From positions 1 through 49,074 of the forward strand of contig JAQTPT010000028.1 of assembly GCA_028712795.1 (NCBI GenBank): a stretch of 49,074 nucleotides of DNA, written 5' to 3'. Positions 34,831-43,561 of the stretch are shown here, one piece after another. Within the stretch, counting starts at the first letter, position 1. Each line of letters opens with the position of its first letter. A program made the position numbers and the translations under genes. Source of the DNA: Methylococcales bacterium. Lineage in GTDB: Bacteria > Pseudomonadota > Gammaproteobacteria > Methylococcales > Methylomonadaceae. The notes beneath the pieces are model-generated. The model searched no databases. It was not told the origin of the DNA and saw nothing but the letters and a program-made list of their open reading frames with translations.

Positions 34831-36579
34831 CTAGTTTTTCAAGTCACAATCCGATGACAGTCCACTCGGTGTTGCCCCCGGTTCGGCTGTATTCATGTAA
34901 AGCACTTGGTTGCCCAGGAATGCGATGACATCCTTTTGGTCTTTGGCAGGCAGTCCTTTGAATTGGTCGCGTGAGCCGGCCGCTTCTCCGCCATGCAACG
35001 TAATCGCTGAAGATAATGATGTTGCCCGGCCATCGTGCAGCCAGGGACCAGTACAGGCGACACCCCACAGTTCTTTAGTGCCGAAGGTTGATTTGCCGTG
35101 ATTGGCTTGTGTCGTATAGTTTTCAGAACCGATAATAGCATTAACCGGATTATAGGGGTTGAGGCTCATATTAGAGTCGCCGCTGTATTCATCGGTTTTT
35201 TCCAGCTCATCGATGGATTCCGCAAGTTCGTCCCCCATCCAGTGCCGTTTTAAATCGCCATACAAACGGACAATAGTTTTGCCGTTTTTATATTCAAAAG
35301 CGCCGAGATTAATTTTTTCCTTACCTTTGCACAATTGATTTTGAGGTTGGTCATGGGTCAGGTCGAATCGTACTGGATGCTCAGGTAATACGCCTTCGGC
35401 TTCCAGATCAACTTGCACTTTGTCTGCTTTATTAAAATCCTCCTTCTTATCGCGATAGGCTTCATATTCGCTCGGCTCCTGAAACACCGGGTTGTTCAAC
35501 GTCAATTCGGCCTTGTGGCAAGACGTACAGCCAATTTGCTGAAAGAGTTGATCGCCATGTTTTATTTGTTCGCGTTCGGCAGGGGTTACGCGCTGATCTC
35601 CGGTCAATATCCCTAAGTCATCAAGTTCAACTTTGGTTGTAGGACGTGGTTGGGCCGCCATGTAAACCGTAAATGCGGTCATATCACCGACACTCAGTTC
35701 ATTTTTTATGCCGTCATTGTCTTCATCGATCTCTTTACCGACCAATTCAACGCCTTGCATACCGATTTCATTATGGCCGGCGTGACGCATGAAATCTCTC
35801 AAGAAAGCAACGCTTTTCTTCCATTCATATGGACGTATTACCCAATCAGGATCGAGACCTTCCAGTTTTGACTCTCCCTTATTGAATGTAGCCGTACCAC
35901 TTTCACAAGTCATGGTTATATAGCCGAAATTAATCCCTTTGGCTATCAAATCCTGCTTTACATTGCTTTTTGTAGCGCAGGCTTTTTTACCGGCTTTATC
36001 CTTAACGTCATACAGCTCCTCTGTCATTTCCTCAGCCAAACGCTGCAACGCGCCTGCGCCAAACAAGTGGGGCGTATTGCGTTGAATCATCAACTCGGGA
36101 TTCCCGGAAAACCGATGATCTCTGTGGACGTTAGCAGAAGTCGGCCCCGCGCCATCTTCGCTGGGTTGACTGTGGCAGGAAACACAGGACTGCGCATTAG
36201 GCCCCGTCGGCCTTTTTACTTTACGGTTTGGATCGCCCCATTCCCCCGGATTTTTTAAATCTGCGCGGGGAATACGGGTGTAATGGGACTTTTCTGAGCC
36301 GCCGATATAGGCACCGCCGCCTTGTTCCAGCGTGAAGTGGGTTCCAAAAATAACGTCGCCCTGTTCGAAAGCCTCCTGGAAAATTTCCTGATTTTTACCG
36401 GCTTTGACACCGGTCAGCAAATCCGACTGATCCATCGGGCTATAGTCTTTTTCTGCGCCACTATCGCTGGGGCAAGCGGTAATCTGCGGTGAAGGTGGGG
36501 GAGGTATCGTGTGCGATGATTTTTCACAAGCGCTAAGTAAAGGAATAACAGCGGGTAATACGAGTATTAATTTATTCAT
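34831..36579 (-). CDS. Di-heme c-type cytochrome, oxidoreductase/peroxidase-like lipoprotein
   Basis: About 582 aa, exported as a lipoprotein (lipobox LLSAC, Cys18). Two CXXCH heme sites are seen, CVSCH at 132-136 and CTSCH at 351-355. Sequence around them (NRTPHLFGAGALQ-like NTPHLFGAGALQRLAEEMTE, DLTHDQ, WLHDGRATSLSSAITLHGGE near 515) fits the di-heme oxidoreductase (putative peroxidase, DUF1111-type) group related to MauG/cytochrome c peroxidase. Such proteins move electrons or oxidise side chains or peroxides in the periplasm. ATG 36579 follows TTGGAG. The gene comes after a small ORF and a DUF3616-like gene on the same strand. Confidence 0.85.
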   Translation of the reverse strand: MNKLILVLPAVIPLLSACEKSSHTIPPPPSPQITACPSDSGAEKDYSPMDQSDLLTGVKAGKNQEIFQEAFEQGDVIFGTHFTLEQGGGAYIGGSEKSHYTRIPRADLKNPGEWGDPNRKVKRPTGPNAQSCVSCHSQPSEDGAGPTSANVHRDHRFSGNPELMIQRNTPHLFGAGALQRLAEEMTEELYDVKDKAGKKACATKSNVKQDLIAKGINFGYITMTCESGTATFNKGESKLEGLDPDWVIRPYEWKKSVAFLRDFMRHAGHNEIGMQGVELVGKEIDEDNDGIKNELSVGDMTAFTVYMAAQPRPTTKVELDDLGILTGDQRVTPAEREQIKHGDQLFQQIGCTSCHKAELTLNNPVFQEPSEYEAYRDKKEDFNKADKVQVDLEAEGVLPEHPVRFDLTHDQPQNQLCKGKEKINLGAFEYKNGKTIVRLYGDLKRHWMGDELAESIDELEKTDEYSGDSNMSLNPYNPVNAIIGSENYTTQANHGKSTFGTKELWGVACTGPWLHDGRATSLSSAITLHGGEAAGSRDQFKGLPAKDQKDVIAFLGNQVLYMNTAEPGATPSGLSSDCDLKN

Positions 36580-36642
36580 GATCTTCTCCAATAGCTAAAA
36601 TCAGGACTGGAAAAAGCCTCTGTTTTTTCCTGCCACACCGCC

Positions 36643-36774
36643 CTAATTAAGACGGTTTGATGATTTATAACTGCTGCCCCGGCAAGGCGGGGCAGCCCCA
36701 TTTGTGCAAATGTCTTTGCCGACAACATTAGTTCTGGCGTTTGATGATTGGTCCGAGTTGGTCAAGCCCTTCAT
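36643..36774 (-). CDS. Small 43-aa Cys-containing ORF with strong RBS
   Basis: ATG 36774 is preceded by GGAGG at ideal distance, one of the best ribosome sites in the window. The product begins MKGLTNSDQSSNARTNVVGK, then DICTNGAAPPCRGSSYKSSN and ends RLN: polar, with two Cys flanking a Pro-Pro, no membrane segment. A 24-nt perfect hairpin (36673-36696, stem GCTGCCCCG, loop GCAAGG) lies inside the coding end. It sits between the DUF3616-like and di-heme genes. It could be a small secreted or modified peptide, or an attenuator-like leader; no family is recognised. Confidence 0.5.
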   Translation of the reverse strand: MKGLTNSDQSSNARTNVVGKDICTNGAAPPCRGSSYKSSNRLN

Positions 36775-36809
36775 AACTTTTCCTCCATGGCATTATGTCA
36801 ACCGGCAAT

Positions 36810-37886
36810 CTAAGGCAAGGACAAAATCTCATACTTAGCTGGTTCATTGCAATTCGGCCGATTATTGCCCTTATCTCCATCAATAACGACGTATGCAGTT
36901 TTACCGGAAATCGCCAAGCCTTCAGATGAAGAGGGCAAATTTAGAATCAAATCTGATTTGATAACTTCAGTTTTACCTAAGGCCGATTTCGGAAAACGCC
37001 GAAGTTCAAACGGTTCTGTCCGATCTTCCGTGGGGCCGGCGATCACATAAATAGACGTCGCGTTGGAAGACAGGTCTCGTACACCGCGCCCGTCCAAATC
37101 CACAAACGCCACGCGATCAAACGTGTAAGCCGTCAAATCTTTCATGTGGAGCAGGATGGCCAGATTTTTTTTCTCAGGTTGAGAGGGATGTGCTTTAAGG
37201 AGCGGGGCACGCAAACCGATCCAGACATCATTTCCAATAGCGACAGAGCCTTCGGCATTGAATGAGTTCACAGCATTACAAAGGTTTTTTGCATCATCCT
37301 CGGTTAAGTTCGAGTTTTTTGCTTGCACTGCGTCATCAATCAGCGTCGCCAATAGATCAGCGGTGTCTATCGCTTTGCAGGCTGCCTTAATGGGGGCGTC
37401 CATGACCGGCATCTGTTTATCAAACAGGTGCTCACAGGTGACCTTCTTGGATCGTAAAGTGTCTACGACGTCCGTTTTTGCCTTCGGCAAATTTACCTTC
37501 CCGAACTGGTGACGCTTTGGCTTGATTTCACAGCTAGTATTGCGGCTATGAGAGGCGAAAGCCAAAACCTTGTCACTCGAAATGCCTGCGAGTGCCTCGA
37601 TGTCCGAAATCTCTACGCCGTTAGGCAACTTAAAAATGCCTTGTACGTTGGAATCTAATTTTTGACCATTAACGGGGAATAGGTAGAGTTCCTTCCCCTG
37701 TTCGTTGTCGGCTACCAAAAGACACTCGCCTGTTCCGTCCGGACAAGCCACGAGCAAAGCTGCGGACGCCTCACAAAGCGGATAATGTCCTAATGTCTCC
37801 TCGGCAGCTAGCAGTCTGTCACTTACCATCAACGCAGTGAAAATGATTACAAAGTGCAAGGAAAAAATGATTTTATGTTTTCGCAT
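36810..37886 (-). CDS. DUF3616-like exported protein
   Basis: About 358 aa with an N-terminal signal peptide (MRKHKIIFSLHFVIIFTALM... ending DRLLAAEE). The body shows NGVEISDIEALAG near 90, FNAEGSVAIGNDVWIGLRAPLLKA near 210, and SEGLAISGKTAYVVIDGD near 325, the repeated EG-(V/L)A pattern of DUF3616 propeller-like proteins. Function is unknown; a periplasmic place is expected. ATG 37886 with AGGTG upstream is preferred to the GTG at 37895. It may be co-transcribed with the small ORF and the di-heme gene. Confidence 0.7.
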   Translation of the reverse strand: MRKHKIIFSLHFVIIFTALMVSDRLLAAEETLGHYPLCEASAALLVACPDGTGECLLVADNEQGKELYLFPVNGQKLDSNVQGIFKLPNGVEISDIEALAGISSDKVLAFASHSRNTSCEIKPKRHQFGKVNLPKAKTDVVDTLRSKKVTCEHLFDKQMPVMDAPIKAACKAIDTADLLATLIDDAVQAKNSNLTEDDAKNLCNAVNSFNAEGSVAIGNDVWIGLRAPLLKAHPSQPEKKNLAILLHMKDLTAYTFDRVAFVDLDGRGVRDLSSNATSIYVIAGPTEDRTEPFELRRFPKSALGKTEVIKSDLILNLPSSSEGLAISGKTAYVVIDGDKGNNRPNCNEPAKYEILSLP

Positions 37887-37895
37887 GTCGTTCAC

Positions 37896-38237
37896 CTAAT
37901 CCGAAGTGTTCTTTGTTATTTATTTCTGAAAAAACAATCGTACTTATACTGTTTACTCTCTAGGCTATCCGAGAACTAACACTCATGTCATTGGCCATTG
38001 CTTTTTAATTCTTTCAAGGCACTATATTAAAGGCAAATCAGTTAAACGTTAGTTCTCGTGCAAGCCACTAGCTGGTGAAAAGCGGTAGGTCGAGACCGTT
38101 ATTCCATGCACGATGAACAGGCAAGATTGGGGAATTTCGAAATCCATCATTATATTAAAGTATTGTAAAGTAAGGAATAAAAACTGGTTACCCGACAATG
38201 CTTGGCTACAGTTTAAGCAGCGTATTACAGTACTCTG
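37896..38237. other. Intergenic region with an 11-bp inverted repeat
   Basis: No gene is supported in these 342 bases. An 11-bp perfect inverted pair, CGAGAACTAAC (37970-37980) and GTTAGTTCTCG (38048-38058), brackets 67 bases. It lies upstream of the DUF3616-like gene, so it could be an operator or the ends of a very small element. Confidence 0.4.
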
Positions 38238-39491
38238 TCAAGCACGTAGAAAGTATTTCGTCGGTGTTTTGCCATGTCCACTTGCATATCTAGAATGAGG
38301 CTCTTTGTCTTGATTATCGGCTATGCGCATTTTGTCACTATCTTGGCTGTCAACGGAAAGCACTAAATAAATATGATCTGCACCAGGCGGAAGACCTTGG
38401 TCAAAGGTAACACCAATGTCACCTGCCTGTTCACGACCAACGCTAACTCTTGCCCATCCTCGCCCTTCTATAGTTTGAGCAAGTTTTCCTGCACCTAATA
38501 TCATGGGTATATTAATACCTGACAGTCGTAAAAGTGCGCTGAGATTAGCAGCGCAACCATTATGTGGAAAGGGTGGCCAAGCTATTTTAGCTATCTTCTG
38601 GGCTTTAGCCAGATCATTAACGTCGCTGCCTAACGCAATAAGTTTTGGGATACAGGCTTTGTCCGTACTACTTATGCTATATAAAATAGGAGTAACACCA
38701 GAAACCGGTTCGTTATAAAAAACCTCCCACAATTTTGCAGGGACTCCTAACCAATGCCAAAAGGAATAACCTTGGAATTGATGTTCATGAACCAGTTTCA
38801 TGAATGCCAACGCCCTTTCGGCACACGCGGAGCCACTTTCACAACCACCGCCTTCACCAATCCAGCCTGCACCAACCGGGACAAAGGGAATTTCAATAGT
38901 GCTGTTTGCCTCAATAGCGCGGTCTAAACGATTTGAAACACTAGGGCTAGCACCGTAATAAACTTGTGGTGCATTGACAGTAGCATGTCGCGCAAACGCA
39001 TCAAAGGGGAATGTAGGAAAATTGTTTGGAATATCATGGCTTGATAGTGCGAGTCCCTTTGAATGTGTTGCCAAAAGAGTCTGTAATTCCTGTGCGTATT
39101 CAGAGGCTGTTTCAGCATCACCTTTAAAGAATGCGTTTCCAGCTTCGGCATCCATTAATATACCGGCAAGTCCAAACTCATTAGCAATATCTGCCACTAG
39201 TTGCGCTTCTTGTTTGGCATTTACTAAGTTTGCAGCATAAGGAACATGCCAGCCCCATACATCAATTTCCTCTCTTCCCAGTTCGGCAACAACTTGTCTA
39301 AATGTACTCTCCATTTCGTCGGTAATATTTTTATAGCGACTGCCGCCTTCCATAACTTTTATCCAAACACTGCTGAATTGTGCTCTCTTTGCTTTTCGAA
39401 CGAAATTATCAATACCTCCTTCAGCGACTAAAACTGGTTTGAGTTGCCAGACATACATGCAACGACCTTTTAACGTAGTTAATTCTGACAT
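38238..39491 (-). CDS. Two-domain protein: TIM-barrel glycosidase-like plus cysteine-peptidase-like domain
   Basis: A 417-aa protein not assigned to a single known family. The N-terminal ~265 residues (GRCMYVWQLKPVLVAEGGID, SSVWIKVMEGGSRYKN, WGWHVPY, GILMDAEAGN, PQVYYGAS, SFWHWLG) follow the strand order of a glycoside-hydrolase-like TIM barrel with acidic residues at strand ends. The C-terminal ~110 residues start PHNGCAANLSALLRLSGINI and contain ARVSVGREQAGDIGVTFDQG and HSRYASGHGKTPTKYFL, a Cys...His arrangement like NlpC/P60 or CHAP amidases. No signal peptide. Good RBS (AAGGAG). It is the last gene of a four-gene minus-strand run; a peptidoglycan-degrading role is inferred. Confidence 0.6.
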   Translation of the reverse strand: MSELTTLKGRCMYVWQLKPVLVAEGGIDNFVRKAKRAQFSSVWIKVMEGGSRYKNITDEMESTFRQVVAELGREEIDVWGWHVPYAANLVNAKQEAQLVADIANEFGLAGILMDAEAGNAFFKGDAETASEYAQELQTLLATHSKGLALSSHDIPNNFPTFPFDAFARHATVNAPQVYYGASPSVSNRLDRAIEANSTIEIPFVPVGAGWIGEGGGCESGSACAERALAFMKLVHEHQFQGYSFWHWLGVPAKLWEVFYNEPVSGVTPILYSISSTDKACIPKLIALGSDVNDLAKAQKIAKIAWPPFPHNGCAANLSALLRLSGINIPMILGAGKLAQTIEGRGWARVSVGREQAGDIGVTFDQGLPPGADHIYLVLSVDSQDSDKMRIADNQDKEPHSRYASGHGKTPTKYFLRA

Positions 39492-39690
39492 GACACTACT
39501 CCTTGAGATTCAAATGTAATGGAATGGATAATTTATATTGGAAAAACTATAGTCTTTTGATAGTATCTCCAAGATGAAATAAACTACAGACTTTCGTTTT
39601 GCCTATCACCATTTCTTAAACTAATAATGTAATGTTGGGCAACGATAAAGCTGGTGTCCTAAATATAAAGCCAAGTAGTACCCTTAGATG

Positions 39691-40251
39691 CTAGGAAGAC
39701 AAAAAGCCTTCGAACTCAGCAACCGCATCACGCCGTAACCATGGATTGATCTTTTTATGCTTGATCGGGCCATGATGATCGACCGTGAATCGAATAAGCC
39801 TAGCGCAGTACTCAATTGCAAACTTATGATTAGATTTAGTCTCCAATATAAATGTCTTACAATCCGTTTCACCCGTTGCTTGCCTCAAAAGTTCTTTCAA
39901 GGACGCATCAAACGACATAGAGTTGCCCGAACATTGAAAAATACCTGCCTCTTCAGTACACGGCGTATTTGAGTTTGGATTTGTAGTATCGACACCCGCG
40001 TTCCAATCCCAAGAACTTTCAAAGCCACCCAGGACACGAAGAACCTCAAGCATTGCAGCTTTTCTGTGAGTTTGGCTCTTCCATGGTCCAAGATCAGCGA
40101 CGACATTGGAGTAAATGTCGTGTATTGGGTTGGCTTCAAAAATTTTATCTGGCGCGTTGATTGCCCAGTCAATTATTTCATTGAGGAATGCCTCAGGAGG
40201 CTTGCCTCGGTTATGCACTTTGCTTTTGCACGCCACAAATGTTCTTGACAT
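39691..40251 (-). CDS. Lysozyme/chitosanase-like hypothetical protein
   Basis: 186 aa from ATG 40251, chosen for GAGGAGG seven bases upstream. The segment LRVLGGFESSWDWNAGVDTT followed by CTEEAGIFQCSGNSM resembles the catalytic Glu helix and GVD/EAGxxQ loop of lysozyme-fold muramidases and chitosanases (E in FESSW; EAG-FQ-S). The C-terminus (HKFAIEYCARLIRFTVDHHG) could hold the final helix. No signal peptide. It neighbours another putative wall-degrading protein (38238). Fold assignment is by motif only and is uncertain. Confidence 0.5.
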   Translation of the reverse strand: MSRTFVACKSKVHNRGKPPEAFLNEIIDWAINAPDKIFEANPIHDIYSNVVADLGPWKSQTHRKAAMLEVLRVLGGFESSWDWNAGVDTTNPNSNTPCTEEAGIFQCSGNSMSFDASLKELLRQATGETDCKTFILETKSNHKFAIEYCARLIRFTVDHHGPIKHKKINPWLRRDAVAEFEGFLSS

Positions 40252-40385
40252 GTTCGAATCCTCCTCGTTGAAAGCCAAGTAAAGTACGGATCTCGTACCA
40301 TTTTCAAAACGTTTCGGGTAAATCAAGCCCTAAAAAGTTACGCGTTGCGCGGACCTAATTGGTTTTTGATTCCAATTAATTCATT

Positions 40386-40685
40386 TCACGTTTCGCGGTA
40401 GAAGTCTAATGTAGTAAATTGATGTTCGACAACAACAACGTCACTAAACATTAAATTACCTGTATTAGCTGGTTTTGGAGAACCATTATTAACCAAAACA
40501 ATATGTTTTGGAAATTCCCCAGGATTTAACAAATTAAATTTACAGATGTTTATTGGTTGATTGGATTTATCGGTCGCCACAACGCAATCTAATAATTCCA
40601 ACCCGCCAGCTTCCTCAAAACGAATGCTCGTTTGCAAATCTGTTAAGGTTAAGTTCCCTGGAAATCCCCTGAATTTTTCTGTCAT
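40386..40685 (-). CDS. Small hypothetical protein (99 aa)
   Basis: A 99-aa soluble protein (MTEKFRGFPGNLTLTDLQTS...) with alternating hydrophobic residues typical of a beta-sandwich and no signal or membrane segment. No family recognised. ATG 40685 has GGGAG upstream, supporting translation. It lies between the lysozyme-like gene and the lipoprotein gene in one run of minus-strand genes. It could be a small adaptor or an immunity protein for the neighbouring lytic-looking proteins; this is speculation from position. Confidence 0.55.
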   Translation of the reverse strand: MTEKFRGFPGNLTLTDLQTSIRFEEAGGLELLDCVVATDKSNQPINICKFNLLNPGEFPKHIVLVNNGSPKPANTGNLMFSDVVVVEHQFTTLDFYRET

Positions 40686-40733
40686 TGTATTTCTCCCAAT
40701 GATTAAAAAAGCAACTTGTAGTAAGCTGCATCG

Positions 40734-41681
40734 TTATTGCATGATTCCGGCTTCCTTAAATTTCTGGGCAATTTTCGTATTGTCCTCTTGAAATGTATGT
40801 TGCGTATCTCCACTAACGCTTTGAATGCAAAGTTGAAGTGCAATTTTTATATCACTCACGTTACCATCGGCTTTGTTCTCCAATGCCTTACAATCAGGTA
40901 GATGACTGAGTGCATTGGAGAGTGGAACAAAAATATCCTTGACCTTATCTGAGTTTTTTTCAGTTATATTATTTAGAGCTCGGTTTATTTCTTCTCTAAG
41001 AGGAATATCAGAAAGTTTAGCTACTTGAGGCACCATCAAAATATTATTTATTTCAATTTGACTGGCAGTTTGCCTTGCTCCAGCATCTTTTCCTATACTA
41101 GAAGCTGCATGTTGTAAAGTACCCGCATTAAAATAATCAACTAGATCTCGAACGGCTTGGGCCCATAAATAAGCGTTTTTTCCACTGGTTTCTCGTTGCA
41201 TTCCACTTAATATTTTTAGATAAACCTCAGTCCGATCTGCATTCATTTGTGCGATCAAACTAGGTAGTGCCATATCATAGAAAAAGTTCTTGTCCAAAGC
41301 GCTATTAGTACCTGTGATTCCAGCGGAGATAGCAGCAAGTATTGTCTTAGTTTCTGCTGCACCAACTGCAGTTCCAGCGAGATTCATAGACAGTACTAAA
41401 AAATCAGTTACCATGTCTTTGGTTCGCTTTTGAGTACCCAAGCCGTTTACAAATGTAGAGTAGTTAAAATCCATTATAGTGAGAGCTTTACTTATGTAAT
41501 CATCACGCTTAAGCTTATCAATTGTGGTTGTACTACCTTGGATTTTTTGCAATTCGGTGGCAAAGGTCGAAGTCAGTTTGGTCAAATCAATTGGTTCTTG
41601 GGGTGTACCCGAGAATGTGGCACATCCAGAAAGCCAGAGACTCGTTAATATAGTGCAGTACATCATTCTGGTTGCTTTCAT
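40734..41681 (-). CDS. Hypothetical lipoprotein (315 aa)
   Basis: A predicted lipoprotein: MKATRMMYCTILTSLWLSGC with lipobox LSGC, Cys20. The rest is predicted mainly helical (DLTKLTSTFATELQKIQG, DFLVLSMNLAGTAVGAAETK, ALSHLPDCKALENKADGNVS), with one hydrophobic small-residue stretch near 105-125. No family is recognised. It is the first gene of the four-gene minus-strand run and should sit in the envelope. Its start faces the regulator gene at 41950 across a 268-bp divergent region. Confidence 0.6.
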   Translation of the reverse strand: MKATRMMYCTILTSLWLSGCATFSGTPQEPIDLTKLTSTFATELQKIQGSTTTIDKLKRDDYISKALTIMDFNYSTFVNGLGTQKRTKDMVTDFLVLSMNLAGTAVGAAETKTILAAISAGITGTNSALDKNFFYDMALPSLIAQMNADRTEVYLKILSGMQRETSGKNAYLWAQAVRDLVDYFNAGTLQHAASSIGKDAGARQTASQIEINNILMVPQVAKLSDIPLREEINRALNNITEKNSDKVKDIFVPLSNALSHLPDCKALENKADGNVSDIKIALQLCIQSVSGDTQHTFQEDNTKIAQKFKEAGIMQ

Positions 41682-41949
41682 GAGACACCTAAATAAACGT
41701 TTTTAAAAAAATAATATATTCGGCTAGCGCAAGCATCTTTTGCTTTATAAGAATCAATGGGGTCAAAATTTGATCGAATTACCCGCTAACGTCACTAACT
41801 CCTCTCAATTCGATAAACAAACCTTAATTGACTTACCCAATTACTTGGTTTTTAGTATACTCACTTAACTGGCACAAGATGTTAGCAATTTGTTATTAAT
41901 ATGTTAGCGTCCCTTCACTTCTCGAATAACAGCATTTGGGGGTTTTCCT
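41682..41949. promoter_or_regulatory. Divergent promoter region
   Basis: This 268-bp AT-rich region separates the lipoprotein gene (minus) from the winged-helix regulator (plus), so it must carry both start regions. A TTGACT hexamer near 41829 with a TATACT-like box downstream has too long a spacer to be a confident sigma-70 promoter. GTTAGC occurs twice near 41882-41910 and could be an operator half-site pair. Confidence 0.3.
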
Positions 41950-42993
41950 ATGGAACAGAGCACTAATTACCTATTCGGGCCATTTCGTTTGGATACGTGT
42001 GCCCAGCTTTTGTGTACAGAAGAATCGTGTGTCAATTTATCTCCCAAGGTCTATCGTTTATTACTGTATTTTTTGCTGAACTCGGGACGTCTGATTTCCC
42101 ATGAAGAATTATTCGATAAGGTGTGGGACGGGCGGATTGTCGACGATTCGGCATTGAGGCTGGCGGTTAATTCCCTGCGTAATGTCTTGCAAGATGAAAG
42201 TAAATCGCCCCATTATATTTTGACGGTTTGCAGACGGGGCTACCGTTTTCTGGCTGAGGTTAGCTTAAATGAGTGCAATCAAATTGTTGAGGCGAGTGAG
42301 GGCAGCCTCTTGTATTTTGATCGTCGACCGCACGCTCAAACATCCCCTGTTTGGTTTGAATACACTCAGGAATTGGCAGAGCTGCGGGAAGCTTTTCGGC
42401 TGGCATCCAATGGAAACCGGCGTTTGGTTTTTTTGCATGGCGAGCAGGGCATAGGCAAAACCAGGTTGCTGGATGCTTTTCTCGACAACGTCCATCATCC
42501 CAAACTGGCTGTTTTGCGAGCCCGTTGCGTACAGATGGGTAGTGCTACCGAACCTTTTTTGCCCTTATTGGAAGCGCTTGAACGCCATTGCCGGGAGCCT
42601 TATGGACGATTGCTCATCGAGCGCCTGGGCCATTTAGCCCCAACCTGGCTTTATCAAATGTTGAATGTGCTGGATCCTGATGAGACCGCCATTCTGCCGA
42701 CGAAATTAGTACATTTCAATACCGGTCGCATGATTCGGGAAGGCGCAAATTTCTTTGAGACGCTGTGTAACACTTCCACCTTGATACTGATTCTGGATAA
42801 CTCTCACTGGAGTGACGAATTTACCCTGGATTTGCTGTATTTTTTGATGTTCAGGTGTTCGGCGGCGAAATTATTGATCATCGTCAGTTACCGGTCTTGC
42901 GTCGATGGCGCAGGGATCCGGCGAATTAATGAGATGCGTGCAGAACTGCTTCATAGAGGGTTATGCCAGGAACTGTCCATGCAGAAGCGCTGA
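41950..42993 (+). CDS. Winged-helix (OmpR/CadC-type) regulator with truncated ATPase domain
   Basis: 347 aa. Residues 5-105 are a Trans_reg_C winged helix (LSPKVYRLLLYFLLNSGRLI, YILTVCRRGYRFLAEV). Residues about 135-340 begin an AAA_16/STAND ATPase with Walker A GEQGIGKT at 164-171 and Walker B LILILDNSHW at 278-287. Full-length relatives normally go on for several hundred residues of ATPase and TPR repeats; this one stops soon after an arginine-rich sensor-like stretch (LCQELSMQKR), and no continuing frame is recognised downstream. It is probably truncated but may still bind DNA. It diverges from the four-gene run and is its likely regulator. Confidence 0.75.
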   Translation: MEQSTNYLFGPFRLDTCAQLLCTEESCVNLSPKVYRLLLYFLLNSGRLISHEELFDKVWDGRIVDDSALRLAVNSLRNVLQDESKSPHYILTVCRRGYRFLAEVSLNECNQIVEASEGSLLYFDRRPHAQTSPVWFEYTQELAELREAFRLASNGNRRLVFLHGEQGIGKTRLLDAFLDNVHHPKLAVLRARCVQMGSATEPFLPLLEALERHCREPYGRLLIERLGHLAPTWLYQMLNVLDPDETAILPTKLVHFNTGRMIREGANFFETLCNTSTLILILDNSHWSDEFTLDLLYFLMFRCSAAKLLIIVSYRSCVDGAGIRRINEMRAELLHRGLCQELSMQKR

Positions 42994-43561
42994 AGTTGAT
43001 TGCGTAGTTATTGGTTTTAGGATAAGAAGGGCATGAGGATTCAATTCCGAAATACAATATCGCTATACGCATGCAGCTTGTTGCAATTCGAAGCCAGCGA
43101 TTGCCCCACAACAAAACGTTGCGGATGGGTTTTCATAATCCGACTGCGTGAGTGATTCATTTTGTTTTGTATGCAACATAACAAAAAGATGTTGAGCTTG
43201 ATTTATCAAAATTTGATTGTTCATTTTCGTTTACCATTAAGTTTCTATTTGTTAAATTGTTCGATTAAAGTCATCTGGGGTCTTTACTTCACATGAAGCC
43301 AACTTTATGGCCTGAATGATCGTAGTATGGCTATTTGAACTTAACTTAAGATGAACCAACAACATTGATAACCTGAAAAATTGTATGCGTTGATATAACC
43401 TACTTAAGCAATACAATGTGCTTGTGTTAGTTAGGTATATTTACCGCCATTTTAAATGGCGTATAGCAACTTAAATGAGTGCAGGCGTTTTATAATACGG
43501 TTTGGCGTTTTAAATCGATGGCCACGCCGGGCCATGACACCATATATTATTGGGTTTAAGC
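42994..43561. other. Gene-free region after the truncated regulator
   Basis: 568 bases without a supported gene. No continuation of the regulator's ATPase domain is visible in any frame. A perfect 17-nt palindrome CGCCATTTTAAATGGCG (43445-43461) could be an operator or part of a terminator; it is about 100 bp before the membrane-protein gene. Confidence 0.4.

Noticed and set aside
36673..36696. Intrinsic terminator between the DUF3616-like and di-heme genes
   Set aside because: The 9-bp stem is perfect, but no run of T follows it on the minus strand; it may instead be part of the small ORF or an RNA structure.
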